From positions 1 through 63,723 of the forward strand of contig PBFW01000017.1 in assembly GCA_002719955.1 (NCBI GenBank): DNA of 63,723 bases, written 5' to 3'. The stretch is from Deltaproteobacteria bacterium (GTDB lineage Bacteria; Myxococcota_A; UBA9160; UBA4427). The translations under genes were made by a program, and so were the position numbers. Position 1 is the stretch's first letter, and every line of letters begins with the position of its first letter. The notes beneath the pieces were generated by a model. That model worked only from the letters and a program-made list of their open reading frames with translations. It did no database searches and had not been told where the DNA came from. Below are positions 26,982 to 35,833 of this stretch, one piece after another.

Positions 26982-28025
26982 ATGAAACTCGCCATCAACG
27001 CGCTCACGTTCGGGCCCAGGATCCGGATCGACATGGATCTGCTGAAGCACGCGGAATCCCTCGGCTTCGCCTCGGCCTGGACGGCCGAGGCGTGGGGCAA
27101 TGACGCGGTGACGACCGCGACTTGGGTCGCGGCGCAGACGACGAAGCTGAAGGTCGGGACGGCGATCATGCAGATGCCGGCCCGCACGCCGGCCATGACC
27201 GCGATGACGGCAACGACGCTGAACCAGCTCTCGGAGGGCCGTTTTATGCTCGGGCTTGGGCCCTCGGGACCCCAGGTGATCGAGGGTTGGCATGGCGTGC
27301 CCTACGGCAAGCCGCTCACACGGACCAAGGAATATATCGAGATCATTCGGCGGATCTGGGCGCGCGAGGAAAAGCTCGTGTTCTCCGGGGAGCACTACCA
27401 GATTCCGAATACGGGTGCGGGCACGACCGGTCTGGGCAAGCCGCTCAAGAGCATCCTGCACGGCGATCCCTCGATCCCGATCTACACGGCTTCGATCAGT
27501 CCGAACGGGCTCGAATGTGCGGCTGAAGTCGCGGACGGCGTGATCCCCATGATGTACGACCCGGATCGCTACAAGGAGCTGTTGCAGCCGAGTCTCGAGG
27601 CGGGTTTCGCCAAGGCCGGTGGCGGCAAGGGGCTTCACGACTTCGACGTCATGGCATCCTGCACCGTGATCGTTTCTGACGATGTCGACAAGGCGATGGG
27701 TCCGGTCAAGGCGAATCTCGCTCAATATATCGGGGGCATGGGCGCGCGGGACAAGAACTTCTACAACGATTATGCGAAACGCATGGGTTTCGAGGAAGCA
27801 GCGGTGAAGATCCAGGACCTCTTCCTGGGCGGCCAAAAGGTGGAAGCGATGGCGGCGGTTCCCGACGAACTCGTCGACGCGGTTCATCTCGTCGGGCCGA
27901 AGGACAAGATTCGGGACCGGTTGCAGGCGTGGAGGGAAGCGAACACGCGCGGCGAGATCGGAACGATGCAGATCGGTACCGCACAGCCGGAGGCGATCGA
28001 GCTCGTCGCCGAGGAAATGCTCTAG
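26982..28025 (+). CDS. LLM-class F420-type oxidoreductase
   Basis: A 347-residue luciferase-like TIM barrel. Diagnostic segments are SLGFASAWTAEAWGNDAVTT, TTKLKVGTAIMQMPARTPAM and the cofactor loop LSEGRFMLGLGPSGPQVIEG, followed by WHGVPYGKPLTRTKEYIEI. This pattern matches LLM groups common in F420-producing organisms (TIGR03559-like); a flavin-dependent activity cannot be ruled out by eye. A GGAGAT-type site precedes the ATG. It is in operon-like spacing behind the second GST. The substrate is unknown. Confidence 0.87.
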   Translation: MKLAINALTFGPRIRIDMDLLKHAESLGFASAWTAEAWGNDAVTTATWVAAQTTKLKVGTAIMQMPARTPAMTAMTATTLNQLSEGRFMLGLGPSGPQVIEGWHGVPYGKPLTRTKEYIEIIRRIWAREEKLVFSGEHYQIPNTGAGTTGLGKPLKSILHGDPSIPIYTASISPNGLECAAEVADGVIPMMYDPDRYKELLQPSLEAGFAKAGGGKGLHDFDVMASCTVIVSDDVDKAMGPVKANLAQYIGGMGARDKNFYNDYAKRMGFEEAAVKIQDLFLGGQKVEAMAAVPDELVDAVHLVGPKDKIRDRLQAWREANTRGEIGTMQIGTAQPEAIELVAEEML

Positions 28026-28059
28026 GCGAAACCGAAACGCGTGATCGTTGGAGGAAGGC

Positions 28060-28590
28060 GTGCAGGATAAAGGGGATCGGAGTCGAACGAGGCTCGAGCA
28101 TTGGGCACTCGTGGCGGAGATCGGCGTCGGCGGCGTTCTGTTCGTTGCTTATCTGGCTCTCCAGCTCGGTGACAACGACAAGCTCCTTTGAAGCCAGGGC
28201 CATCACGACGCGTTGGAGTTGATGCAGCGCCCGATCGAGATGCTGGTCGAGAACGAGATCCTGGCAGGGATCCTGATCGATTGTGATCGGAATCCTGGCG
28301 GAAGTACCGAGGCGAATTGGGCGCGCTGCGCCAACTTCTATTTCATTCACCTGAATGGCTGGGAATACACCTATTACCAGTACCGAGACGAAGCGATTCC
28401 AGTGGAATTGTGGCGTGGGGCCGATGACTATTACGAGGGGATGGTCTCGGCGACCCCGGGTTACGCGCGGGTCTGGGAAGAGATGTCCAGCGCGTTCGAT
28501 GGGCCCTTTCGAAGTTATGCCGAAGGGCATGTCTCGGTGAACTCGCGCTATCGGAAGGCCGCTGCGGTCGGGGCCGCAGCCACGCCTTAG
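28060..28590 (+). pseudogene. Small membrane-anchored protein gene with an in-frame TGA
   Basis: A GTG at 28060, after a GGAGGAAGG site, opens a frame with a single transmembrane segment (ALVAEIGVGGVLFVAYLALQ). The frame reaches a TGA at 28189-28191 and then continues open for 133 more residues, including NFYFIHLNGWEYTYYQYRDE and TPGYARVWEEMSSAFDGPF. The two parts look like one protein of a small uncharacterised family (about 175 residues, 'SxxHDAL...MQRP...NE' after the helix). A CGA-to-TGA change in front of SQGHHDALELM is the simplest explanation. No hairpin like that of the UGSC gene follows the TGA, so I do not call selenocysteine here. Confidence 0.6.
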
Positions 28591-28612
28591 GTCGATCCGG
28601 ACCGCAGATCGC

Positions 28613-28634
28613 CATCGGCTGATTTCAGCCGATG
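28613..28634. terminator. Hairpin between convergent genes
   Basis: CATCGGCTGA and TCAGCCGATG are perfect inverted arms separated by only two bases, giving a stem of 8-9 pairs with a short loop. It lies at the meeting point of the broken small gene (+) and the RND permease (-) and overlaps the permease stop codon. There is no clear T-run, so a bidirectional terminator or 3'-end stabiliser is a moderate inference. Confidence 0.55.
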
Positions 28635-31600
28635 AGTTCGATTTCGACCCTCTCGAGGGGGTCGGGATCGGGCGCCGTGTCCTTTGGCGAAAAGATCAGC
28701 GCCTTTGCATCTTCGAGCACCATATAGGCGCTCGGGACCAGGAAGAGGGAGATCGTCGAGCCGAAGAGCACGCCGAAGCCCAGCGAGGTCGCCATTGGGA
28801 TCAGAAACTGGGCGGAGACGCTGCCCTCGCGCAGGATCGGCGCGAGGCCGACGAAGGTGGTCATCGACGTGAGCACGATCGGCCGGAAGCGCGCCACGCC
28901 GGCACCGCGCACGGCCTCCTCGAGCCCGAGCCCACCGGCGCGTTGCTCGTTGATATAGTGGACGAGTACGAGGCTCGAGTTGACGACCACACCCGTCAGC
29001 GCCACGAAGCCGAAAACCGACATCATCGAAAAGTTGAAGGATTGATCCGTGAAGATTTCGCGGGCGAAGAACATGAACCAATGTCCCACGATCGCCCCGA
29101 CCAGGCCGAAGGGGATCACGGCCATGATGATCAGCGGCTGTATATACGAGCGCAGCGGAATCGCGAGCAGCGCGTAGATCAGGAAGAGCGCGATGACGTA
29201 ATTCCACAGGAGGCCGGTGAAGCTCTCGCTCTCCTCCGCTTGCTCGCCTTCGAGGGCATAGGTCATGCCGGGATAGTCGGCGAGAATCAGCGGTAGAAAT
29301 CCGCTTTCGAGCCCCGCGATGATGTCGCCGGGGGCGACCTGCTTGACGTTCACGTCGGCGGTGACGTGGATGACGCGGTTGCGATCCGCGCGTTTGATCG
29401 TCGCATAGCCTCGGCCGAGTTCCGCGCGGGCGACGGCGTAGAAGGGGACCTCGCCTCCGTTGGGTGTGCGGATCCGAAGATCTTCGAGGTCGGCGAGCGC
29501 GCGGCGGGCATCGTTGGGGTAGCGGACCATCACGCGGATATCGTCGCGGCCGCGTTGGATGCGTTGGGCCTCTTCGCCGTAGAAGGCCTGACGAACCTGC
29601 TTCGAGAGGTCATCCAGGGTCAAGCCTAGGGATTGGGCGGCAGGCAGGATATCGAGCTTCAGCTCCTGTTTGCCGGCTCGGAAGGAGTCGCTGATGTCGA
29701 AGACACCGAGTTTGTTGGCGAGTTCGGCCTTGAGCCGCTGCGAGGCCTCGACGAGTTGCTCGACGTCGTTGCTCCGCAATTGGATATCGATCGGGTCGCC
29801 GGCGCTGAAAAGGGCCGCACTGAAGGAGAGCTCGACGACATCCGGAATCGCGCCGGTGTTGTCACGCCAGCGGCGTTTGATCTCGGCCGCGCTGACCGGG
29901 CGGTGATCCCCGGATTGGATGGCCATGCTGACTTCGGCGACGTGGCTTCCGTTCGGACCGGGTTGCGCCCCGGGCCCGGAGCCCCCTGAATTGGGCTGCT
30001 GGCCGACCGAGAAGAGGATATGTCTGACCAGGGACTCGCCATCGACCGCGAGGCCTTCCGCGTCCATCTCGTTCTGGGTTTGGTAGGCGGAGTCGACGAG
30101 CTTGCGGGCCGCGCGTTCGGTCGCTTCGACCGGAGTGCCCTGAGGCATCACGATCGACGCGGTCACATAATCGCTCTCGATCGGCGGGAAGAACGAGAAA
30201 TTCATCTTGAAGCTGCCGATCCCGAAGGCGGCGGTGGCGAAGGCGATGAGCAGGATGCCGATGCCGCCGGCGATGACCGAGTAGCGGTTGGCGAGGGCCC
30301 GATCGAGCGCGGGTCGGTAATGATCGGTGGCGAGTCGGCTGAGGCTCGTTGACGTCGTCGTCTGGAAACTCTTCCAGCGCGCCTGGAGCGAACCCGGGCG
30401 CGCGCGTTTCCGATCGACGCTCGGTTTCATGTGTCCGAGATGGGCGGGCAACACGAATTGGGATTCGATGACCGAGAAGATCAGGCACAGGACCGCCGAG
30501 AGGCCGATCACGCTGAAGATCTGCCCCATGCCCCCCGGCGCGAAGATCATCGGGCCGAACGCGGCGATGGTCGTGAGGACCCCGAAGATCACGGGGATGG
30601 AGACCTCGCGGGTTCCGGTGATCGCTGCTTCGAGGGGATCTTCCGCATTCTCTTGATGGCGATGGACGTTTTCACCGACGACGACGGCATCGTCGACGAG
30701 GAGCCCGAGGACCATGATGAAAGCGAAGAGCGAAATGACATCGATCGAGGCGTCCACGTAGGGAAAGAGGAAGAGGGCGCCGAGGATCGAGAGCGGGACA
30801 CCGATGCTCACCCAGACCGCGAGCTTGAGCCGCAGAAAGAGAGCGAGCACCACGAAGACGAGCACGAAGCCGCCCATGCCGTTGCGGATGAGGATATCGA
30901 GTCGGTCGTGGAGGGTCTTGGCGGAATTCTCCCAGACCGTGAGCGTCAGGCCTTCGGGAAGAGTGGCGCGAAGTTCTTCGAGATGCGCCTGGACCGCGTC
31001 GGCCAGGTCGAGGACCTTCTGGTCGCCGACGCGAAAGGTCTTGACCGACACGGCGGGCTTGCCGTCGAAGATCGCGTAGCGGTCGTCTTCGTCGAAGCCA
31101 TCGATGATCGTGGCGATATCCGACAGGAGCAGCCGGGTGCCGTCGGGTTCGGTTCGCAGCACGATCCGTTCGAAGTCGGCTCCGAAATAGGCCTGGCCCT
31201 TCGTGCGCAGCAGGATTTCACCGCCGCTGGTCTTGATCGAGCCGCCGGGTCGATCGAGGGAGCCGCGCCGGACGGCTGCCACGACTTCGTCGAAGGTGAG
31301 CCCGTGTCGGCGCAGCGTCTGCTCGGCGACTTCGATCGAGATCTCATATTCCCGCGCGTTCTGGAGTTCGACCTGGGTCACTTTGGGCAAGGCCGCGATC
31401 GAGTCCCGAATCCGTTCGCCGAAGACCTTGAGGGAGTGTTCGGAAGCATCGGCGCTGACCGCGATCTGGAGAACGGTTCGGCGAATCTCGACGTGGCTGA
31501 CGATCGGCTTCTCGGTTTCATCGGGGAAGGTTGTGATCGAGTCGACGGCGTTCTTGATTTCCGAGAGCGCCCGGTCGACGGGATATCCGGTCATGAGTTC

Positions 31601-31882
31601 GGCGCTCACTCCGCATGCGCCCTCGGCTGCAGAAGACGTGATCTGCTCGATCCCGTTCAGACCATTGATCTCTTCCTCGATTCGGATACAAACGCCCTGC
31701 TCGACCTCTTCCGGGGCCGCTCCGAGATAGGTCACCGCGACGGAGATGATATCCACGTTGATATCCGGGAAGGTCCTCTGTTGAATCCGCGGAAGGCTGA
31801 CGAGTCCGCCGATCAACATCAGCGCCATCAGCAGATTCGCTGCGACGTGATTGCGGGCGAACCAGGCGATCGTCCGATTCAT
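28625..31882 (-). CDS. RND-family efflux pump inner-membrane permease (AcrB/HAE1-like)
   Basis: A 1085-residue RND transporter of normal length. It starts MNRTIAWFARNHVAANLLMA (first helix), then has the usual large periplasmic loop (TYLGAAPEEVEQGVCIRIEE). Central helices include IDVISLFAFIMVLGLLVDDA, where the Asp-Asp pair of helix 4 needed for proton transfer is visible, and VVVGENVHRHQENAEDPLEA. The second half repeats the pattern with MMSVFGFVALTGVVVNSSLV. It would export drugs, lipids or other hydrophobic compounds with the HlyD-type adaptor encoded just upstream (4-base ATGA overlap). No outer-membrane TolC gene is in the operon, so it must be supplied elsewhere. Confidence 0.95.
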   Translation of the reverse strand: MNRTIAWFARNHVAANLLMALMLIGGLVSLPRIQQRTFPDINVDIISVAVTYLGAAPEEVEQGVCIRIEEEINGLNGIEQITSSAAEGACGVSAELMTGYPVDRALSEIKNAVDSITTFPDETEKPIVSHVEIRRTVLQIAVSADASEHSLKVFGERIRDSIAALPKVTQVELQNAREYEISIEVAEQTLRRHGLTFDEVVAAVRRGSLDRPGGSIKTSGGEILLRTKGQAYFGADFERIVLRTEPDGTRLLLSDIATIIDGFDEDDRYAIFDGKPAVSVKTFRVGDQKVLDLADAVQAHLEELRATLPEGLTLTVWENSAKTLHDRLDILIRNGMGGFVLVFVVLALFLRLKLAVWVSIGVPLSILGALFLFPYVDASIDVISLFAFIMVLGLLVDDAVVVGENVHRHQENAEDPLEAAITGTREVSIPVIFGVLTTIAAFGPMIFAPGGMGQIFSVIGLSAVLCLIFSVIESQFVLPAHLGHMKPSVDRKRARPGSLQARWKSFQTTTSTSLSRLATDHYRPALDRALANRYSVIAGGIGILLIAFATAAFGIGSFKMNFSFFPPIESDYVTASIVMPQGTPVEATERAARKLVDSAYQTQNEMDAEGLAVDGESLVRHILFSVGQQPNSGGSGPGAQPGPNGSHVAEVSMAIQSGDHRPVSAAEIKRRWRDNTGAIPDVVELSFSAALFSAGDPIDIQLRSNDVEQLVEASQRLKAELANKLGVFDISDSFRAGKQELKLDILPAAQSLGLTLDDLSKQVRQAFYGEEAQRIQRGRDDIRVMVRYPNDARRALADLEDLRIRTPNGGEVPFYAVARAELGRGYATIKRADRNRVIHVTADVNVKQVAPGDIIAGLESGFLPLILADYPGMTYALEGEQAEESESFTGLLWNYVIALFLIYALLAIPLRSYIQPLIIMAVIPFGLVGAIVGHWFMFFAREIFTDQSFNFSMMSVFGFVALTGVVVNSSLVLVHYINEQRAGGLGLEEAVRGAGVARFRPIVLTSMTTFVGLAPILREGSVSAQFLIPMATSLGFGVLFGSTISLFLVPSAYMVLEDAKALIFSPKDTAPDPDPLERVEIELIG

Positions 31883-33093
31883 TGCGCGCTCTCGGGTGCT
31901 GCCGCCTGCGCGTCGAGTCGAGCCGCGCCCTCGCCACTGACCACACGTACTTGCATCCCGTCGATCGCGGCGTCGAGCGGCGATGTGCAGATGCGCTCGC
32001 CGGCTTCGAGACCGCCGCCGACCACTATCCGATCCCGTTCGGTGCGCAGCAGATCGATCTCACGGAAGCGGATGCGATCCTCCGCGTCGACGATGTAGAT
32101 CTGGTTTCCCGGCCGCAACGCGTTTCGGGGCAGGACGAAGGCCTTCTCGAGAAAGAGTCCTTCGATCTCTGCTTCGACGAAGAGGCCGATCGCCAAGGGC
32201 GCGCTCCGCTCCGTCTCGAGGCCGAAGGGGTCGGCGACACGGGCGACGAGACGGACCATTCGGCTGTGCGGATCGAGCTCGGCCTCGGTGCGAACGAGCC
32301 GACCCTCCCAGCGATGTGAACGGCCGGCGAAATCCGCTCTGAGTTCGACGCGCGCCCCCGTCGGTGCACCGTTCTCGTCGATCTCTTTCGATTTCGGACC
32401 CAGCGGGATATCGAGATAGGCGAGCTCACGGTCGGGCAGGGGGAGTCGCACCTCGGCGAAATCGACGGCGTAGATCTGCGCGATCGGCGTACCGCGATTC
32501 ACGAACTGGCCGACATCGACGCTTTCGTTCAGCACGCGGCCTCGATAAGGCGCGCGGATCGCCGTCCGGTCGAGGTCGCGTGCGGCGCGTTCGAGTCGCG
32601 CTTCGGCTTCGCGCAAGCTCGCCTCGGCGATTCGATAGGCGTTCTCGGCGTCATCGATGCGTGATTCGCTCGCGATCGACTGGCTCGCGAGGCGGCGCTG
32701 GCGTTCGAGTTCCTTCTTGGTGCGGCCGTACTCGCTCTCGGCACGGGCGACCTGCGCTCGAGCGGCCTCGCGATCGACCCGGTAGTCGGCGGTGTCGACG
32801 CGGGCCAGCAGGTCCCCGGCCTCGAAGAATCCACCCGCCGCCAGCGACCGGGAGATCTCGATGATCTCGCCCGAGACCTGGGGAATCAGGTCGCTCTGCG
32901 TTCGAGGCGAGACGGCGCCATTGGCTGAAACGGTGAAGCGAAAAGGAGTCTCTGCAGCTCGGGCGATGCGGACCAGGGGGGCCATGTCCTGGCGGGGCCG
33001 CTCTTCCGGTCTTCGCTGAGCCAGAAAGAGGATCGTGGTCACCAGCAGGGCGGCGCCCAGAATCAGCAGGGGCTGGAGCTTCGACGATCGCAT
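31879..33093 (-). CDS. RND efflux periplasmic adaptor (HlyD/AcrA-type)
   Basis: A 404-residue membrane-fusion protein. An N-terminal hydrophobic segment (LQPLLILGAALLVTTILFLA) serves as anchor. It is followed by the barrel-sandwich domain (SANGAVSPRTQSDLIPQVSG), an alpha-hairpin with clear heptads (AARAQVARAESEYGRTKKEL), the second half of the barrel (DRTAIRAPYRGRVLNESVDV) and a beta-barrel with PLPDRELAYLDIPLG. The start at 33093 was preferred over one 45 bases upstream because it places the anchor at the N-terminus. It is the first gene of a two-gene operon with the RND permease. Confidence 0.93.
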   Translation of the reverse strand: MRSSKLQPLLILGAALLVTTILFLAQRRPEERPRQDMAPLVRIARAAETPFRFTVSANGAVSPRTQSDLIPQVSGEIIEISRSLAAGGFFEAGDLLARVDTADYRVDREAARAQVARAESEYGRTKKELERQRRLASQSIASESRIDDAENAYRIAEASLREAEARLERAARDLDRTAIRAPYRGRVLNESVDVGQFVNRGTPIAQIYAVDFAEVRLPLPDRELAYLDIPLGPKSKEIDENGAPTGARVELRADFAGRSHRWEGRLVRTEAELDPHSRMVRLVARVADPFGLETERSAPLAIGLFVEAEIEGLFLEKAFVLPRNALRPGNQIYIVDAEDRIRFREIDLLRTERDRIVVGGGLEAGERICTSPLDAAIDGMQVRVVSGEGAARLDAQAAAPESAQ

Positions 33094-33376
33094 CAGGGCC
33101 TTTCGAGGTCGGCGCGTAGCCTGCGTCGCAGGCGCCATTCAGCGAACTGGGCGCGGCGACTCCGCTTACCGGGACGAGCGAGATTCCTTCGACGATCCGG
33201 GTAGTTCGACGCATTCAAGTCCCCCGGAAATTCATCGGTCGACGGATTCCAACGAGCGGACGCGAGCCCGGGGAGGCTAGGAAGTGGCCCAACGGGTGTC
33301 AATCGACGCGTGCGGAGCGGCCCAGCCGCCGAAAGGGGGCGACTCGACTAGAATGGCGCACGAGGAGCCCACGCAT

Positions 33377-35632
33377 ATGCCCGCTGACCAGACCCAGCAG
33401 TCCGCGACGGGGATCCATTTCAGGACCTGCCCCCTCTGTGAAGCCACCTGCGGTCTGGCGATCGAGGTCGAGGGCGATCGGGTCGTTCGGGTCCGGGGCG
33501 ATGCGCAGGATCCCTTCAGCCGGGGCTTCATCTGCCCCAAGGGATCGACCCTGGGCGAGCTGCATCACGATCCCGACCGGCTTCGCGGGCCACTGGTTCG
33601 TCGCGACGGACGGCTCGAGGAGGCGACCTGGGATGAGGCCTTCGCGGCGATCGAGGCGGGGCTCGGCGCCGTTTTCGAGGAGCACGGTCGAACGTCTCTG
33701 GCGTTGTTGCTCGGCAATCCCGTCACGCACCATCTCGCGCCCGCGCTCTATGTCGGTCCGCTCGTACGCGCCTGTGCCACACCCAATTTTTTTACCGCCT
33801 CGACCGTCGACCAGATGCCCCAGCACCTCGTATCGGGACTGCTCTGGGGCGATTCGAACGTCTTCCCGATTCCCGATATCGATCGCACGGATCATCTGCT
33901 GATGCTTGGTGCGAATCCCCTGGTCTCGAATGGAAGCCTGATGACCGCGCCCGATTTTCCGGGCCGCTTGAAAGAGTTGCCCAGACGGGGAGGGCGCCTG
34001 GTCGTCGTAGATCCGCGTCGCAGCGAGACCGCCGCGCGGGCCGATGAGCACATCTTCATCAAGCCGGGGACGGATGTCTTCTGGCTGGCGGCGCTGGTGC
34101 AGACGCTCTTCGCGGAGGGTCTGGTTTCGCTCGGCCGGTTCGAGCCCTTCGTCGCCGGGCTGGACGAGATCCGCGAATCGGTCGCGGACTTTACACCGGA
34201 ACGCGTCGCGCCGATCTGTGGCGTCGACGTCGAGACGACCCGTCGTGAGGCGCGGGCCCTGGCGGGGGCCGCGGCGGCCGCGGTCTACGGCCGAGTCGGC
34301 AGCCATACCGTCGAGTTCGGAACCGCCACCGCATGGATGACGGCGGTTCTCAACCTCCTCACGGGTAATTTCGATCGGTCGGGTGGCGTCATGACCTCGT
34401 CGCCGATCACCTCGCGCATCGACGATGGGGAGCCCGGAGGTGGAGGCTATCGGATCGGTCGTTGGAAGAGTCGGGTGAACGGGCATCCCGAGGTGAACGG
34501 TGAATTCCCGGCGGCGAGTCTCGCGGAGGAGATGGAGACCCCTGGAAAGGGGCAGATCCGCGCGGCGATCACGGTCGCGACCAATCCCGTCCGTTCCTAT
34601 CCGAATAGCGAACGTCTCGATCGAGCCTTTGCCCATCTCGACTTCCATGTCGCCTTCGACATCTATGTGAACGAGACGACACGGCACGCGGACGTGATCC
34701 TGCCGGCGCCCTCCACCCTCGAGGAGGAGGCCTACGAGCTGACTTTCATGGTGAACGCGATCCGCAGTTTCGCAAAATATGCAAAGCCCGTTTTCGAGCG
34801 TGAGGGACCGTCGGAGGCCGATCTCTTCGCGCGACTCGTGCTGGTCCTACGGGGCGAGGGCGCAACGGCTGATCCCGAGATCCTTCATGATGAGCTCGTG
34901 GAGGAAGCGGTCGGGGCCTTGCTCGATCCCGCGCGGGACGCGCCGGGCGATCTCGATCGGGACGAAATCATGAGGGCGCTCGAGGCTTTATCACCGGTCG
35001 AGAAACTCCTCGACCTGAAGCTGCGCACGGGCTGGCAAGGCGATCTCTTCGGCCGGCGATCCGGTGGTGTGTCCCTCGCCAAATTGGCAGAGCATCCCCA
35101 CGGCGTCGATTTCGGTCCGATGGTCGAGCGCTTCCCCGCCCGCCTGAAAACCGAGTCCGGAAAATTCGAGTTGGCTCCGCAAGTTCTGGTCGAGGATTGG
35201 GCGCGGGTCCACTCGCGCCTCGAAGCCCCGCTCGCAAGCGATGGACTTCTCTTGATCGGCCGCCGCCATCTGCGTTCCAATAATACGTGGATGCATAATA
35301 TCGAGACGCTCGTTTCGGGTCGATCGCGGTGCACGCTGCTGATCCATCCCGGGGACGCCGAGCGACTCGGGCTCGCGAAGGGTGCGTTTTGCGAAGTGCG
35401 CTCGCGGGTGGGTTCGCTTCGGGTCGAGGTCGAGACCAGCGAGGCGATGATGCCCGGAGTCGTTTCGCTCCCCCATGGCTGGGGCCACGATGTCGCTGGG
35501 CTGCGCATGGAGGTCGCTGCGCGTCACGCGGGCGTCGCGAGCAATCTTCTGACCGACGATGGCGTGATCGATCGCGCGAGCGGAAACGCCGTCTTGAACG
35601 GGATCCCGGTCGAGGTCGTCGCCCTCGCCTAG
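33377..35632 (+). CDS. Molybdopterin-dependent oxidoreductase (formate-dehydrogenase-like)
   Basis: A 751-residue oxidoreductase of the Mo/W-bis-MGD family. A 4Fe-4S site is formed by RTCPLCEATCGLAIEV and the later Cys in DPFSRGFICPKGSTLGEL. Mo-cofactor-binding regions include HLLMLGANPLVSNGSLMTAP and LVVVDPRRSETAARADEHIF. The C-terminal molydopterin dinucleotide-binding domain contains HNIETLVSGRSRC and SLPHGWGHDVAGLRMEV. At the position after the cluster where the metal-binding residue lies, the segment TVDQMPQHLVSGLLWG lacks an obvious Cys or Sec, so the ligand may differ from formate dehydrogenases. The ATG at 33377 has GAGGAG upstream. It has no signal peptide, and no partner subunits are adjacent. 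Confidence 0.9.
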   Translation: MPADQTQQSATGIHFRTCPLCEATCGLAIEVEGDRVVRVRGDAQDPFSRGFICPKGSTLGELHHDPDRLRGPLVRRDGRLEEATWDEAFAAIEAGLGAVFEEHGRTSLALLLGNPVTHHLAPALYVGPLVRACATPNFFTASTVDQMPQHLVSGLLWGDSNVFPIPDIDRTDHLLMLGANPLVSNGSLMTAPDFPGRLKELPRRGGRLVVVDPRRSETAARADEHIFIKPGTDVFWLAALVQTLFAEGLVSLGRFEPFVAGLDEIRESVADFTPERVAPICGVDVETTRREARALAGAAAAAVYGRVGSHTVEFGTATAWMTAVLNLLTGNFDRSGGVMTSSPITSRIDDGEPGGGGYRIGRWKSRVNGHPEVNGEFPAASLAEEMETPGKGQIRAAITVATNPVRSYPNSERLDRAFAHLDFHVAFDIYVNETTRHADVILPAPSTLEEEAYELTFMVNAIRSFAKYAKPVFEREGPSEADLFARLVLVLRGEGATADPEILHDELVEEAVGALLDPARDAPGDLDRDEIMRALEALSPVEKLLDLKLRTGWQGDLFGRRSGGVSLAKLAEHPHGVDFGPMVERFPARLKTESGKFELAPQVLVEDWARVHSRLEAPLASDGLLLIGRRHLRSNNTWMHNIETLVSGRSRCTLLIHPGDAERLGLAKGAFCEVRSRVGSLRVEVETSEAMMPGVVSLPHGWGHDVAGLRMEVAARHAGVASNLLTDDGVIDRASGNAVLNGIPVEVVALA

Positions 35633-35647
35633 CAGGGCGCGGAAAAA

Positions 35648-35818
35648 CGCCGATGTCTGCCTTGCCAGGCGTCCCCGTCTGGTGGGCGCCCCTGCTCTGG
35701 ACTCGTTTCCTCGCACGGCTGGGCCGCCGAGGCAACCAGCGCGACCGTCAGCGCGCCGAGTTGAGCCAGAGCATGACACGGCGCACGGCTGGGCGGCCTA
35801 GCAAGGCAGACATCGGCG
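35648..35818. repeat. 171-bp element with 18-bp perfect terminal inverted repeats
   Basis: CGCCGATGTCTGCCTTGC (35648-35665) and its exact reverse complement (35801-35818) bound 135 bases of intervening DNA. Inside, CGCACGGCTGGGC occurs twice in the same orientation (35712 and 35782). The element lies between two convergent genes with no coding content. It could be a MITE-like insertion or a paired bidirectional terminator; the long loop favours a mobile or repeat element. Confidence 0.7.
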
Positions 35819-35833
35819 TCTTTCAGCGCCTTG

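Noticed and set aside
28060..28590. Second selenoprotein at the TGA at 28189
   Set aside because: The flanking residues (LL-TGA-SQGHH) show no Cys or Sec motif, and no SECIS-like hairpin follows. A CGA-to-TGA mutation is simpler.
30431..32098. Plus-strand 555-residue acidic frame opposite the RND pump
   Set aside because: Composition (long runs of Asp, Glu and Arg) is typical of antisense frames in high-GC DNA. The RND permease is unambiguous.
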